NCBI GenBank assembly: GCA_050084515.1
Contig: CM114271.1
Span: 11,346,001-11,410,000 of the forward strand
Length of the DNA stretch: 64,000 nucleotides
From: Blasia pusilla
Lineage: Eukaryota; Marchantiophyta; Marchantiopsida; Blasiales
Reading direction: 5' to 3'
This document shows positions 36,201 through 46,900 of the stretch, in pieces. The notes under the pieces were generated by a model, which saw nothing but the letters and a program-made list of their open reading frames with translations, was not told the DNA's origin and made no database searches. Every line of letters starts with the position of its first letter. Positions within the stretch are counted from its first letter, which is position 1. A program made the translations under genes and the position numbers.

Positions 36201-36620
36201 TGAGAAGAAGAAGGATTACCCCGTCTAGTATGCAGGTCGGAAGCTCTCAATTGTGGAGCTGAAGTACACTATAATGGAGAGAGAGGCCTTAGGAATGGTC
36301 TTCGCTTGCAAGAAGTTCCGGCATTACTTGTTGGGGTACCCTTTTTTTTTCATGTCGACCATTTTGCGCTGCGTGCCTTAGTGGTGAAAGCAGATTTGTC
36401 AGGGAGGATTGCTCGGTGGATTCTCTTGTTACAAGAATTCACATTTGACATGGTAACAAGAGCTGGGAAGGTCCACACCAATGTGTACTTCCTCTTGCGC
36501 TTGAAGGTGCCAAAGACCGATCTCACAAAGACCCTGGAAGACAACTTTCTGGACAAAGATCTGTTCTTAATCAGCGAAAAGTCCCTGCGACAATCTTCGT
36601 ACGAAGACATTCTCTGATTC
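36140..36620 (+). pseudogene. T1 RNase H
   Basis: FQVHVDTSAFAIGVVLS (first catalytic Asp), then after a stop YTIMEREALGMVFACKKFRHYLLG, FFFHVDHFALRALV and GRIARWILLLQEFTFDMV. A run of eight or more T at about 36,345 shifts the frame. It follows RT without a gap. Confidence 0.85.
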
Positions 36621-36639
36621 CTCATCACTCTCAAATTTC

Positions 36640-37870
36640 CCACCCCTATGACAGTGGAAGAATGGGCAGTGTTTTTACATAAGGTAGGGCCCTATGAGCT
36701 CTGCCAGTATGTGCTATTCAAGCTAGGCATAGATGAAGAATACAGAAGGTGCTTGGAGAAGGAAGAAGTTCCTTGAGTGATTGCTACTATGCATTCGGAG
36801 GATGCAAGAGGACATTATGCAATCAAGAATATTGTCAAGAAGATTTTGGTCGCACACTATTGGTGGCCCACAATGTATCAGGATGTCCGGTTCTTCATCC
36901 TGAAGTGTGATGCTTGTCAAAGAGCAGGAAGGCCGACAGAGACCTCTCGCTGACCTTTGGTTCCTATTCTTCCTTTGGCCCCTTTTGAGAAGTGGGGTAT
37001 TGATGGGATGTATCTCACTAGCCACTAGGCAGACCCACCAAAAATATATCTTAATTGCTAGATATTATTGTACCAAGATGGTGGAAGCAATAGCTACTCG
37101 CAAAGATGACAGTGAGGCAATGGCCAAGTTCTTATATGAAAAGATAATTACCAGATACGCTTGTCCGCTGGAACTGGTAAGCAATCAAGGGACCCATTTT
37201 CTCAACAAGACGGTCGAAGAGTTGACGGATCACTTCTTGATCAAGCATAGGAAGACTGCACCCTACAATCCCAAAGCCAATGGGTTGATAGAGAAGTCCA
37301 ATGGGCTTATTTGCAGGATCTTGAACCGCCTAACTGTCACCTATTCCTATGACTGGGATACCAAGATCCCTGTTGCACTCTGGGCCTACCAAATAGAGGA
37401 AAAAGTCACAACCAAGTACACACCATTCTACTTGATGTATGGGATTCAACCCCTTATTCCCATTGAATGGGATGTGCCCACCTATCGGATTCTGGAAGAG
37501 GAAAGGAACAAAGAAGATTTGGTTATCACCACAAAGAGGAATGAAGACTTGGTAACTGTAGAGGAGGCAAGACATCTTGCTCTTGGCCATACGAAGACAG
37601 TCCAAGCATAAAGAAAGAGACTCTATGACAAGAATCTGCGCCCACAGTCAATACGAGAAGGGGATTTGGTACTACTGTTTGACAATCGCCGTTTGAAGTT
37701 CCCGAGGAAGCTGAAGTTAAATTGGATGGGACCTTATGGAGTCTCGGAAATTTTTTAAAATGGTTCCTTACAATTGGAAACATTAAGGGGGGAAGCATTT
37801 CCAACATGAGTAAACGGCATGCATGTTCGAAGATATCATGTACCCAACTAAGGGCTGTGGGAGGGGGAAT
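36640..37870 (+). pseudogene. T1 integrase
   Basis: Starts with the zinc-binding part: HSEDARGHYAIKNIVKKIL, HYWWPTMYQDVRF, CDACQRAGRP. The core has EKWGIDGMYL (first Asp). In LVSNQGTHFLN the second catalytic Asp is Asn. PKANGLIEKSNGLI keeps the Glu. The C-terminal part has LYDKNLRPQSIREGDLVLLF and WMGPYGVSEIF (GP(Y/F) module). Stops at several places add to the Asp-to-Asn change, so the enzyme is dead. Confidence 0.88.
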
Positions 37871-38065
37871 AGGTACACTAGTCCCTTTCCATGCAAAGTG
37901 CATCAAAGACACATGTAAAGACTCCGTAGTATCTTCGGCCAAGCCTACAAAGACTATTGTCTTGGTCTTTGTGTTCTTTATCTTGGTCATCTTTGTCTTT
38001 GTTGTCTTCGCCTTCTCGATCTTCAACTTCTTCGTCTTTGGAGTCTTCGCACTTGATCGCAAAGA

Positions 38066-39682
38066 GTGCCAAGAGGCCGTTACGGAAGGAGCAGCCGTTA
38101 CGTAAGACTAGCGATTATCAGGTGCACAGAAGCCAAAGAAGGGAGGCAAATCCGCTCACTTCACATGGCGAGAGGCCGAGGGACTGCCAAGAGCCGACCT
38201 AAGAGAACTCTTCAGACAACTCGCAAACATAGACAGAAGCAGGAAGTGATGGCGAGAGGTGCGGCCATGGCTCTTATGAAGTCCGGAGTATACTTGGCCT
38301 TAGGTATTTCGAGTGAGCTTTGCAAAGCCTTGGAGGAGAGGTCTTTATGGCAGATCTTTGGCGTGGATTGGTTGAAGTCTCCGGTGGCGTTACTTACGGA
38401 GCTGCATTCAAGTTCCAAGATGAACGAATTCATCAAGAAGGGGTTCAAGTATCAGGCCCAGCCAACCAATTGGTACGCCGATCTATGGAGCCTTTTGTAT
38501 GGGTTACCCATGACCCCTGAAGAAGAGCTTAACTATGATGCCCTCGTCCGGCACGAAGAGCTTGGAGAACTTGGGTGTGTGATAGCGGAGCGCTTAGGAA
38601 GGAACGGCTACAAGCCGCAGTGGTTGAGCCCTCCCTTGTTTGCGCAATTTTATAAGTTGTACCAGGTCTTGTTCAACCCTAGAAGAATGTACTACATGAG
38701 CAATAAGCTTGTGAAGCAGTGTTACACTCTTTGGAACATGCATTTGCATTCTGAAGAGCCAAGATTAGATTTTTCGGGGCTTGTTCACGCCCATGTAATC
38801 AATTTGGTTGAAGCTTTGACGCCGAGAGAGAAGTCTTATCTCTCTCGCTTCTTGATTTGTCTATACATCCATATTGAGGAGATTTCCATTGACGAAGCCT
38901 GGGATTGGGTCACGGCTCCCCCGATCAAGAAGCCAAAAGCGTCCGAAGCATTTGCTTCAAGCACCTGGGAGGCAACAATAGCAACAACGGCAGCAGCCAC
39001 GCCGCAAAGTGTTCCAAGAACCAAGCAGAGACTAGCGGAAGGATCTTTGTCCCGGCCGCCTTCACAATCCCTTGAGCTACCAAGACCAAAGAGAGTCAAA
39101 ATCGAATCACAACCAAACGAAGAAGAAGAAGCGGCTGAAACACCAGTAGTCTCTACAGTAGAGTCGAATGTCGTCCCTTCAAGTTCGGGAGACAGCCTTG
39201 CAGTACAGCCCATTCATATGACCTTGAAGCACTTAACCTCATTTCTAGGGGTTGCCGAACCTATGCTTCAAGAATTGAAGAAGATCGGGACCTTGTCCGA
39301 TCATGCTCCGGTGCAAGACTACTTGAAGGTCCTCAGGGAAATGCGGAGCATTGCTGTCAAGACTCAAATGCAAAGGACAATCAACAAGTCTATGGAAAGA
39401 CAAAACCAAACCCGGGAGGAGGAAATTGATGAGCTTCAGAAGTCTCTTTGCAGAGCTGAAGCAAAGTTGGTGGAATCTAAGTACGAGTCACGTAACGCTC
39501 GGCAGTGGGAGAGCTTGGAAATCAACATTGAGCATGGAGCGGACCAGTTCTTTGCACAATTACAACAGTCTTTGCTCCACACAAAGAGGCTGCAAGAGCG
39601 GATCGATCTTCTCCAGGCGAGTCTTCAGAGTGTGATGTTGGAGAACGCGAAGAAGGGTAAGCTCCTCGTAGACCAACAATAG
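38066..39682 (+). CDS. T1 downstream ORF, 538 codons, unknown function
   Basis: The longest open frame in the window, last in the T1 order (gag-PR-RT-RH-INT-this ORF), about 200 bases after integrase. An upstream ATG is at 38,066, but the MARGRGTAKSRPK start at 38,165 gives a more natural basic N-terminus. The middle is a helical-looking domain: GVDWLKSPVALLTELHS, IKKGFKYQAQPTNWYADLW, ALVRHEELGELGCVIAERLG, CYTLWNMHLHSEE and YLSRFLICLYIHIEEISIDE. A Ser/Pro/Glu-rich linker with PRPKRVKIE (basic, NLS-like) follows. The last ~120 residues are coiled-coil-like (TREEEIDELQKSLCRAEAKL). T2 has the same protein with ~150 more C-terminal residues, so this copy is cut where LINE B begins. I cannot name the family. 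Confidence 0.7.
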   Translation: MPRGRYGRSSRYVRLAIIRCTEAKEGRQIRSLHMARGRGTAKSRPKRTLQTTRKHRQKQEVMARGAAMALMKSGVYLALGISSELCKALEERSLWQIFGVDWLKSPVALLTELHSSSKMNEFIKKGFKYQAQPTNWYADLWSLLYGLPMTPEEELNYDALVRHEELGELGCVIAERLGRNGYKPQWLSPPLFAQFYKLYQVLFNPRRMYYMSNKLVKQCYTLWNMHLHSEEPRLDFSGLVHAHVINLVEALTPREKSYLSRFLICLYIHIEEISIDEAWDWVTAPPIKKPKASEAFASSTWEATIATTAAATPQSVPRTKQRLAEGSLSRPPSQSLELPRPKRVKIESQPNEEEEAAETPVVSTVESNVVPSSSGDSLAVQPIHMTLKHLTSFLGVAEPMLQELKKIGTLSDHAPVQDYLKVLREMRSIAVKTQMQRTINKSMERQNQTREEEIDELQKSLCRAEAKLVESKYESRNARQWESLEINIEHGADQFFAQLQQSLLHTKRLQERIDLLQASLQSVMLENAKKGKLLVDQQ

Positions 39683-39689
39683 ACCAAGT

Positions 39690-41720
39690 GGGATGACTTC
39701 TGCCCGCCAGACCAGGTTGAAGAGACTCACTAGAGAACGAGCCATAGTAGCATCGCCACACTTCAACAGCTCATTGAGAACCTCATCACCATCGCCTGCT
39801 TTGTGGTTCAAAAATTATTGGATCGCTGCTCCCACCTTGGCCAAGGAGAATCAATCGTCATATGGGTTGCCTAGCTCAACCTCATCATCTACCTTCTCCC
39901 GTTGTATCTTAACAAAATCCTCCATCACCCTCTCAAAGTTCTGCTCTTCAAGGGATGTCTGAGCGGGCTTCTTGCCTAACTCCTTGTAATGGTCTTCCAA
40001 CACGTGTCAGATCTGTTTAGCGGTGGTCACCATTCCACCGTCTTTTCTCTTCAAGGCCTTTATGTCATATTTGTCCCTGGCCTTGCTCAATTTATGCATT
40101 TCCATCTAGAACTTTTTCTGATTCTCAATAAAATTCTCATGGATGGATGAGTATGTCGCTTGGTTCAATTTCTTCTTCTACATGCGCACGAGAAGACGAG
40201 TTTCCTTGCGTAGGGCCACATACTCTGCCCACAAGGATGCATCGTCCTTGGCTTTGGCACTTGTTACATATGCTTCCCTTCGTTTGGCAATGGTTGCCTT
40301 GAGTTCCAAGGACCACCATTTGACGGCTGTGCCGCATACTATCAATTTCCTACCAACAAAAATCTCGGCGGCATGTGTCACTCCACGTTCCCACCATGCG
40401 AGCACCATGTCCACAGTTGTTCTTGTGAACTCAAAGGTCTTGACGGTAGATTCAATGAAAGTGTCAAATGCCAAGAGATTTTCTTCCAGCTTGCCAATGT
40501 ACACCTTCTTATTACCCTCATCTTGGAAGTCCTCTATCCTCCATTTCTTGATCACTCTCTTCACTGGTTTAGTCGAGCATTTTAGCCTTTGCTACAACTC
40601 TGTCCAAACCAATGAATGATCTTATCTTCTAATGTGTGTCGCATCCACTGTGATCTTCCCACTACGTGTGTAGAGTTCCTCATCCACAGCTCTGTAGTCC
40701 ACAATGGAGCTTTCATTCTCCTTGAAGTTGACCCTAGTCCAAGCCGGGGAACCCACCTTATGCCTATCTTTTAGTGCCATCACTTGAAGTTCTCTCAACA
40801 TCGTGATCAGCCGTGTGCCATTTCCATTCACTCTCACATCTCCAAACATCCCGATCTCCGCTTGGGGATCAGTACCTTGCCCCATCCAACTGTTGAAGTC
40901 TCCCAGCAAGACTATGTTCCCCTTCATCTGGAACCCAAGGCAATCAGTTTTCTCACTATCAAACGTTGCCTCTGTTACAGCAGTAGATTCACTGTTTGTA
41001 GGCATGTAAATACACCCAATATACATATCTCGCGTGTTGCACTCTACTCGGACTTTGACCCAAATGCTCGAGCCCTGTGCTGATGATCTCACACCTGTCC
41101 ACCATGAAGTCTCTGATGACGAACCCGACACCCTTCATACCTCTGTTGTTGTTCTCCTGGGTGTTGCACATCCATCTTTCCAAACCATGCATAGTGTGGT
41201 ACATGGGGTATCTCCATTAACTTGGTTTCCCAAGTTTCTTGACCACCGCATATATGTATTTGATTTTTCAGCAAAACTTCAGCAACCTCCAAATGCTTTG
41301 TTGCATGGGTCAATCCATAGAAGTTCCACGTACCCAAACGGAGACCTATTACTAAGTGGATTGGGGTTCGGCGGGCATGCTTTTTGCGTAGGTGTGGTTG
41401 CTTGCAACATGGAACCTCTTCATGTGCAGGCTCTTCATCAATGGTTCCTTGGAGAGCACTAAAGATATTAGGTGTGTAGATCACTTGCGGTTTTGTGGAG
41501 ATGGTTTCCTTCAAGCTGGAACTACCCTCGACTACCATAGCCCTCTAGTTGTAGGCACGTCTCATTTCTTGAGACACCTGGTTTTTGTGGCAAGCCAAGT
41601 ATTGGCCTCCTCTGCCCTTGATAGATGCCTTGAAGATACATTGAAGGCCATTCATCATCCGAGTAACCCCAGCTGTAGCCAGGAATTCAAAGCCCAGAGC
41701 TGCGCACATGATCTCATATG
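39690..41720 (-). pseudogene. LINE fragment B (endonuclease and RT start)
   Basis: Minus-strand non-LTR element. The endonuclease begins at about 41,330: LRLGTWNFYGLTHATKHLEV and CGGQETWETKL (metal-binding Glu). After a frameshift comes VRVECNTRDMYIGCIYMPTN, IVLLGDFNSWMG (catalytic Asp-Phe-Asn) and VDYRAVDEEL. The linker (40,564-40,178) has VLAWWERGVTHAAE and WWSLELKATIAKRREAY. The RT start near 39,811-39,690 has LVSLFNLVW. The 3' part of RT is missing at the boundary with T1. Confidence 0.87.
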
Positions 41721-41721
41721 A

Positions 41722-41724
<3 letters not shown>

Positions 41725-41786
<62 letters not shown>
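41725..41786. repeat. (GA)n microsatellite
   Basis: About 31 GA units. It lies where D module B has its GAGAGAGAG stretch, directly before a diverged piece of the B end and module A, so it probably grew inside a D LTR relic. Confidence 0.97.
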
Positions 41787-41790
<4 letters not shown>

Positions 41791-41799
41791 TATGCATAT

Positions 41800-41940
41800 T
41801 AAGAGACCTTGTTGAGACGAGTGTTGATTTAATTAGAGATATTTAGGTACTCGATATTTGGATGTCATGAGCTAGTATGGGATCTTGCGTCTTTGTGTGT
41901 GTATTTTGTGACAACGATGTATGCGTAGGACATAGTGGCA
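41800..41940 (+). repeat. diverged fragment of D-family LTR (end of B plus A)
   Basis: Contains GAGATATTTAGGTACTCG, ATGAGCTAGTATGGGATC and GACAACGATGTATG, matching module A at 22,426-22,540 with many substitutions. It is preceded by a B-like end (GTTGATTTAATTAGAG). The B-then-A order supports an LTR of B+A. Confidence 0.65.
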
Positions 41941-43250
41941 AACTAGTCACAAAATGGAGCGGCAAGGTAGTCGCACAAAATGGACTCAAATGGAGTCATA
42001 AGATAGCTGCAAAGTTGATCATTGGACTTGCAAATCAACAACATGATGGTTACAATCCCTTGTAGTGAGTATCATGGTGAACAGTAAGGCAACTAGGTTT
42101 TGCCAATGGGGTAGTTTCTTGTATAGATAAGAGTCCTTACATAGGAAAAACTCACACTTTAAGATGGCATAAATATACAATGGTAAATAATAGGTTCCAA
42201 CATTAGTTTCCCAATGGATTGCAAGAATTAAACCTTAATTTTTCAATGATGCAAATGGAAGATACCCATAGAAGCAAGATTTCACATAGAGAACTCTAGA
42301 AGGATAGCCAACAAAAGAAAATAGTAGGATTGAGCAGAATAGTGAAATACTAGATTAGCAATTTTGATGTTGACCAGGCATAAAATGTATGTATTTGTAA
42401 CAAGAAAGAAAGTGGATGATTTCACGCCATGGGATTGAGTATGGTATGTACATGAGCTCAATTTTTTTTTAATTTCTTTCAAATGATTATAACTTTGTGG
42501 AAAAAAAAGTTAGGGGTAAATGTGAAGTGTAATATAGGGCATGTGGAGAAGGTAAGCTTCAACCTAGGGTAGGATCAATCTAACTAGCGTATCATGAAGG
42601 CTCGACTTAAGGAAATTAGATGTGTCATCTAAGCCGGATTGTATGAAAGGTTATACTAGAATGTAAAAAGAAGCATTTGTGTGTAAGGACAAGACAACAC
42701 GGTCGTGGTGGGAATCCAAATGTACAAGTATTGAAGGACCCGAATGTAAGACCTCGAGGGGGCAGTTATGTTATTGTGATCTTCCGTGGAAGGGAGTGGC
42801 ATCAATGGAAATCAAATCCAACTAGTGTATAGCCCATGTCATATAAAAATTGAAACAAAAAATTACTGCCTTTAGTATGGGAAACATTTTCTTGTTGTCC
42901 ACTTGCCACATGTCAAACAGAAGAGGTGTTTCCAAATCGAGAAGAAACTCTCCAATAAATATAAATGGTGTCTTTCACCTATACAATTCCCTGGTGGAAG
43001 GAAGAAAGGCCGTAGTTGAATAAGAGATGCACCATAATTAAATACCAAAACATGTGAAACGATTGCCCCAAAAAATTATTTAGGGCACACATGGTGGTCT
43101 CATAGTGCCAAAGTTCCAATAGTTTATGCCTCACTATGGAGAAGAATGAGTTAGCCTCCTTGGAGAAGTAGGTGCCGATAATATTCTCCATTTCTCAAAT
43201 TGGAGACTGGGATTATGAGTTACACGTCTACAACGTAAAGCTTGAGCACG
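41941..43250. other. AT-rich intergenic stretch, nothing recognised
   Basis: Only short chance frames. No motif, repeat array or splice-supported exon was recognised. Confidence 0.5.
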
Positions 43251-43254
43251 TCTT

Positions 43255-43935
43255 AAATCAAGAGACTTGTGTATATCCTCCGGAGATTGTTGAAGGTTGG
43301 TTTTCTTTGGAGATTCTTTTGAGTAGTCCTTGATTTGGGATGATTTTCGTTGGAGATTCTTCAAGCTATGTTGTTTTTCGGATATTCTTCTTGGTGGTTT
43401 CTGGTTTGGGATGATTTCCTTTGGAAATTTTTCGAGGTTGGTTCTTCTTTTGGATGGTTTTCATGGGAGATTCTTGCAGCTTGGCTCCTCCTCTTTAAAA
43501 CGATTTCCTTCGAGGATTCCTCCAACTCGGTTCTTCCCCTATGGGAGAAGTTCCTTGGTGGACGATTTCCCTCGGGGAATCTTCCGGGTTGGTTCAAGTT
43601 TTGATTCGGGTTAGGGATGACTACAATTGGAGATTCTTCCAGCTTGCCTCCTCTTTAGGACGACTGCCTTTCGAGATTCTTCATCGGGACCACTCTTTTC
43701 GGAGATTCTTCTAGCTTAGTTTCTCTTTTAGAGGCTTTCCTTCAAGCTCGTTCTTCTTTGGAGATTCTCCCAGCCCCCGGAGGATTTCCTTCGAAGATTC
43801 TCCAAGCTTCCTTCATCGGGGTGACTTCTCCTCGAGGATTTCCTTCGACTATTCTCGAAGCCCAGTTCTTCCGTGGGACGATTTCCTGCAGAGATTCTTC
43901 CACCTCGGCTGTCGTTGGGGGCGATTTGCATTCCA
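43255..43935. repeat. degenerate minisatellite-like region
   Basis: Irregular copies of a unit of roughly 40-60 bases around TTTCCTTCGGAGATTCTTC and CAGCTTGGTTCTTC. On the minus strand the copies give repeated ENLRRKSS-like wording in overlapping frames. No known protein is recognised. The spacing is variable and copies are strongly diverged, so it is an old array or a former repetitive coding segment. Confidence 0.6.
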
Positions 43936-46900
43936 CATCGGATATTCTCCCCGTGAGTTTCTTTTGGGTTTTAAAGTCTCGCCGGTGCACTCGTCGGATC
44001 TTCACCACTCCCCAAACATACGTCGTCCGTCTGTTTGTTTGTTGGTTCGTTGAGCAGAGCCATCGCACGTATCGCGTTGCATCACTCGCTGCCACTCAAT
44101 TCCCCGTGCGTATGAGCAACACTTTGATTCTATCAACTTTGACTGACATGTATGGTCCACAAGGGGTACCTACGTCGTTATGGTGGGCCCATCTCTATGC
44201 TTGTGTGTGGCCTCCTTATGTGGTGTGCTGTGCACACACCAATGCGCACAAGCACGTTCATGACCAACAGCAGCGGCAGCACCAACGACACATCATGAGT
44301 GCTTTTATCGTGACTTGCGAACTGATCAATTGATTGCATTTGGGAAGGGAAGTAGACAAGGTTGGGTTTGACGTTGTGAGAATTCAACGAAAGCCGGGAG
44401 CATAGGCTGAATATTGGAGGGGTTACGAAGAACAGATCCTTTCGATGAGGGGAGGAATTTTTCATGACCGGGTTTGACAATTTGTAGAGCAGATTCATTC
44501 CTCCGTTTCTTAAGGTGTTTGACATCGACTTGTGGGGACTTTCTTATGGGAGAAAGACTTTGACATGAAGAAAACTAGTTGGTGGTTTAGCAAAGCTAAA
44601 ATTTGGAGGAAACACTCCGTTACTCATCCTATACTAACCAACCAGAATATGTTAATGTTAAATCCGCATTATTCATTAAAAAATAATAATGATTGATAAC
44701 AGTAATAAAAAAATCACTACCGATAGTCTTGAAACCATGATATCACATTATATCCTAATTCATTTTGTAAAATAAGTACACGCTTACAGCCACAATAGGT
44801 CATTGCAAGAGTAATTATGTAGCACTTAGATGAATGATGACTAGCCCTTTTAAGAGAAGGGCTAGTGAACAATTTTTAAAGGGTGTCTTAGGGCAACCGC
44901 AGACAATTGGAAAACAATTAAATAACAGTTAAAGGTATCATGGAATCCCCAGGTATGTGTTATGCCACGAACAATAATTCCCACTAGGAGCGTTTTTAAA
45001 CGGTGAAACCAGAATTCAAAGGGGGGATACGGGAAGGCTAGGGGAGGGAGGCATTCAAGTAACGGGGTTTTAGGGAACATGGAGTGGACTGTGCACGGTC
45101 CGCTCACATGTCCTAACTAGTGAGTTCTATTGACGGCTAGAACTCGCTAGCTATATGCACACATATTTATGCGTTGTATGCCAATTCACACAAACTTTTC
45201 CTCTCCCTCTCATAGAAAGTACAAAAACTTTCTATGTAATTTGAGCCATAAAAATCACTTTTAAGACTAGAAAATGATAATAAGAGTTCAAAAAATGTTA
45301 ATGAAAAGTATAGGTCGTGATTAAAATATGGTGTGTCATAAAGCCTGGACTCAAAAAATTATTACTCTCTCTTGCTCAACAGGACTTATGCTTATGGAGG
45401 AAAATATATCATTTGCAAATCTACATTATTAGCCTAGGAAGGAAATAGTGTAAGTAGGAAGGGTAGAAAACAAAAAACGAAAAATCATAAGTGAAGCATT
45501 ACACTTTTTATCTGTTGGTTTTTAGTATTATGCCCGTTGTAGTACGCATGTTTTAGTGGACCCTCTATAAATCCACAAAGGTAAGAATATTTGTTTTTCT
45601 AACATTTGGGGGTTTTCTAGTTTAAAAAAGTGTATTTAAGATTAGAGTTTGGATTGTATCCGCATTAGATGACGCAGTAAGTGAAATGAGATAAGGTGAC
45701 AAATTGAAAAAGGAACCAGTGTACCAGTGCCTCCTCACATACTTGCTATTGGCTACATTATTGTGAGTTGATCACCGTTTGTTTCCATTCCATCATTCAA
45801 ACAATCTTTCTGCATTCTATCAAACCTCCGAAATAATATTAATTTTCACAACTCAACTTTAAGAGATGGAAGGTTGCAAAGCCAAAAAGTAAACATTCAT
45901 TTTTATCGTTAGGTCATGAAGCCAATGCATCGTACGAGCATCTGTATCATTCCATATAGTATTTGAAAAACTTGTACATCCAAGAGCGTGTTAGAAACTC
46001 TATTATTCCTTAGGCAAGCAAAATTCATAAGATTGGACAACAACATGGAGCGGATATGCAAGGGAAATGGAATGCCCTCCACCACACTTGTAAAGCATTC
46101 AATTTTTTGAGACCTTAAAAAAATAAACGTGGACAAGAACGGTTTTGAATTATCAATATGTCAAGATTAAAGGTCATTTGTTTGGATAATCTAGTCTAAA
46201 GATCCACGGTGTGCACAATTAGCTTCAAACACATGCTAAATGCTAATTTCCATCTCGTAGGGAAATATCATCCTTCTAAAAAATATGTCAAAAAATAAAT
46301 ATTTATTTATTCTTTCAGGTTATATTATTAAAATTTTCATTAGAACATGTATAGTGGAAAATAGAATTAATTAATGGGGGAATATAGAATTAAGGGGAGG
46401 GTAGTCTTTCAATGTATGGAGCATGAGACGTATATATATTAATAATCCAACCAGCTAAAATGTGTGTTTAATACCCTCTAGCAAAACCTTTTTCTGTTTT
46501 GGGCCATCCATAAGACACAAATCTCCGTGAATATGTATGGATGATGTGTGCCTTTGTTATGTGCCCTAAACACACAAATCTCCATGAAAAATGTCATGAC
46601 AAGATTTCTTTATTTTTCTATCACCAAATTAGAAAATATGGGAGTGGTTTATGTGGTTCATTTTTGGTCGATAGTACTGTCACAATTTTCAAAGATGCCA
46701 TTTCACTTTTCCATGATTTTCCAACCACTTTTTATGTGTGGATGTCTTTTTAGTTGGAATATTAAAGGTTAAAACAACACATAGACATCATGATGATGTG
46801 CCTAATTTAGAATCTCCTTACTTCTATAACTATATACTATTAAGAGGTCAATCCAAAATTGATTGTTTGACATAGTTAGATTTTCTTCTTGAAATATATT

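Noticed and set aside
37878-38072. Minus-strand Asp/Glu/Lys-rich frame
   Set aside because: It mirrors the low-complexity TCTTCGTCTTTG-type stretch between T1 integrase and the downstream ORF.
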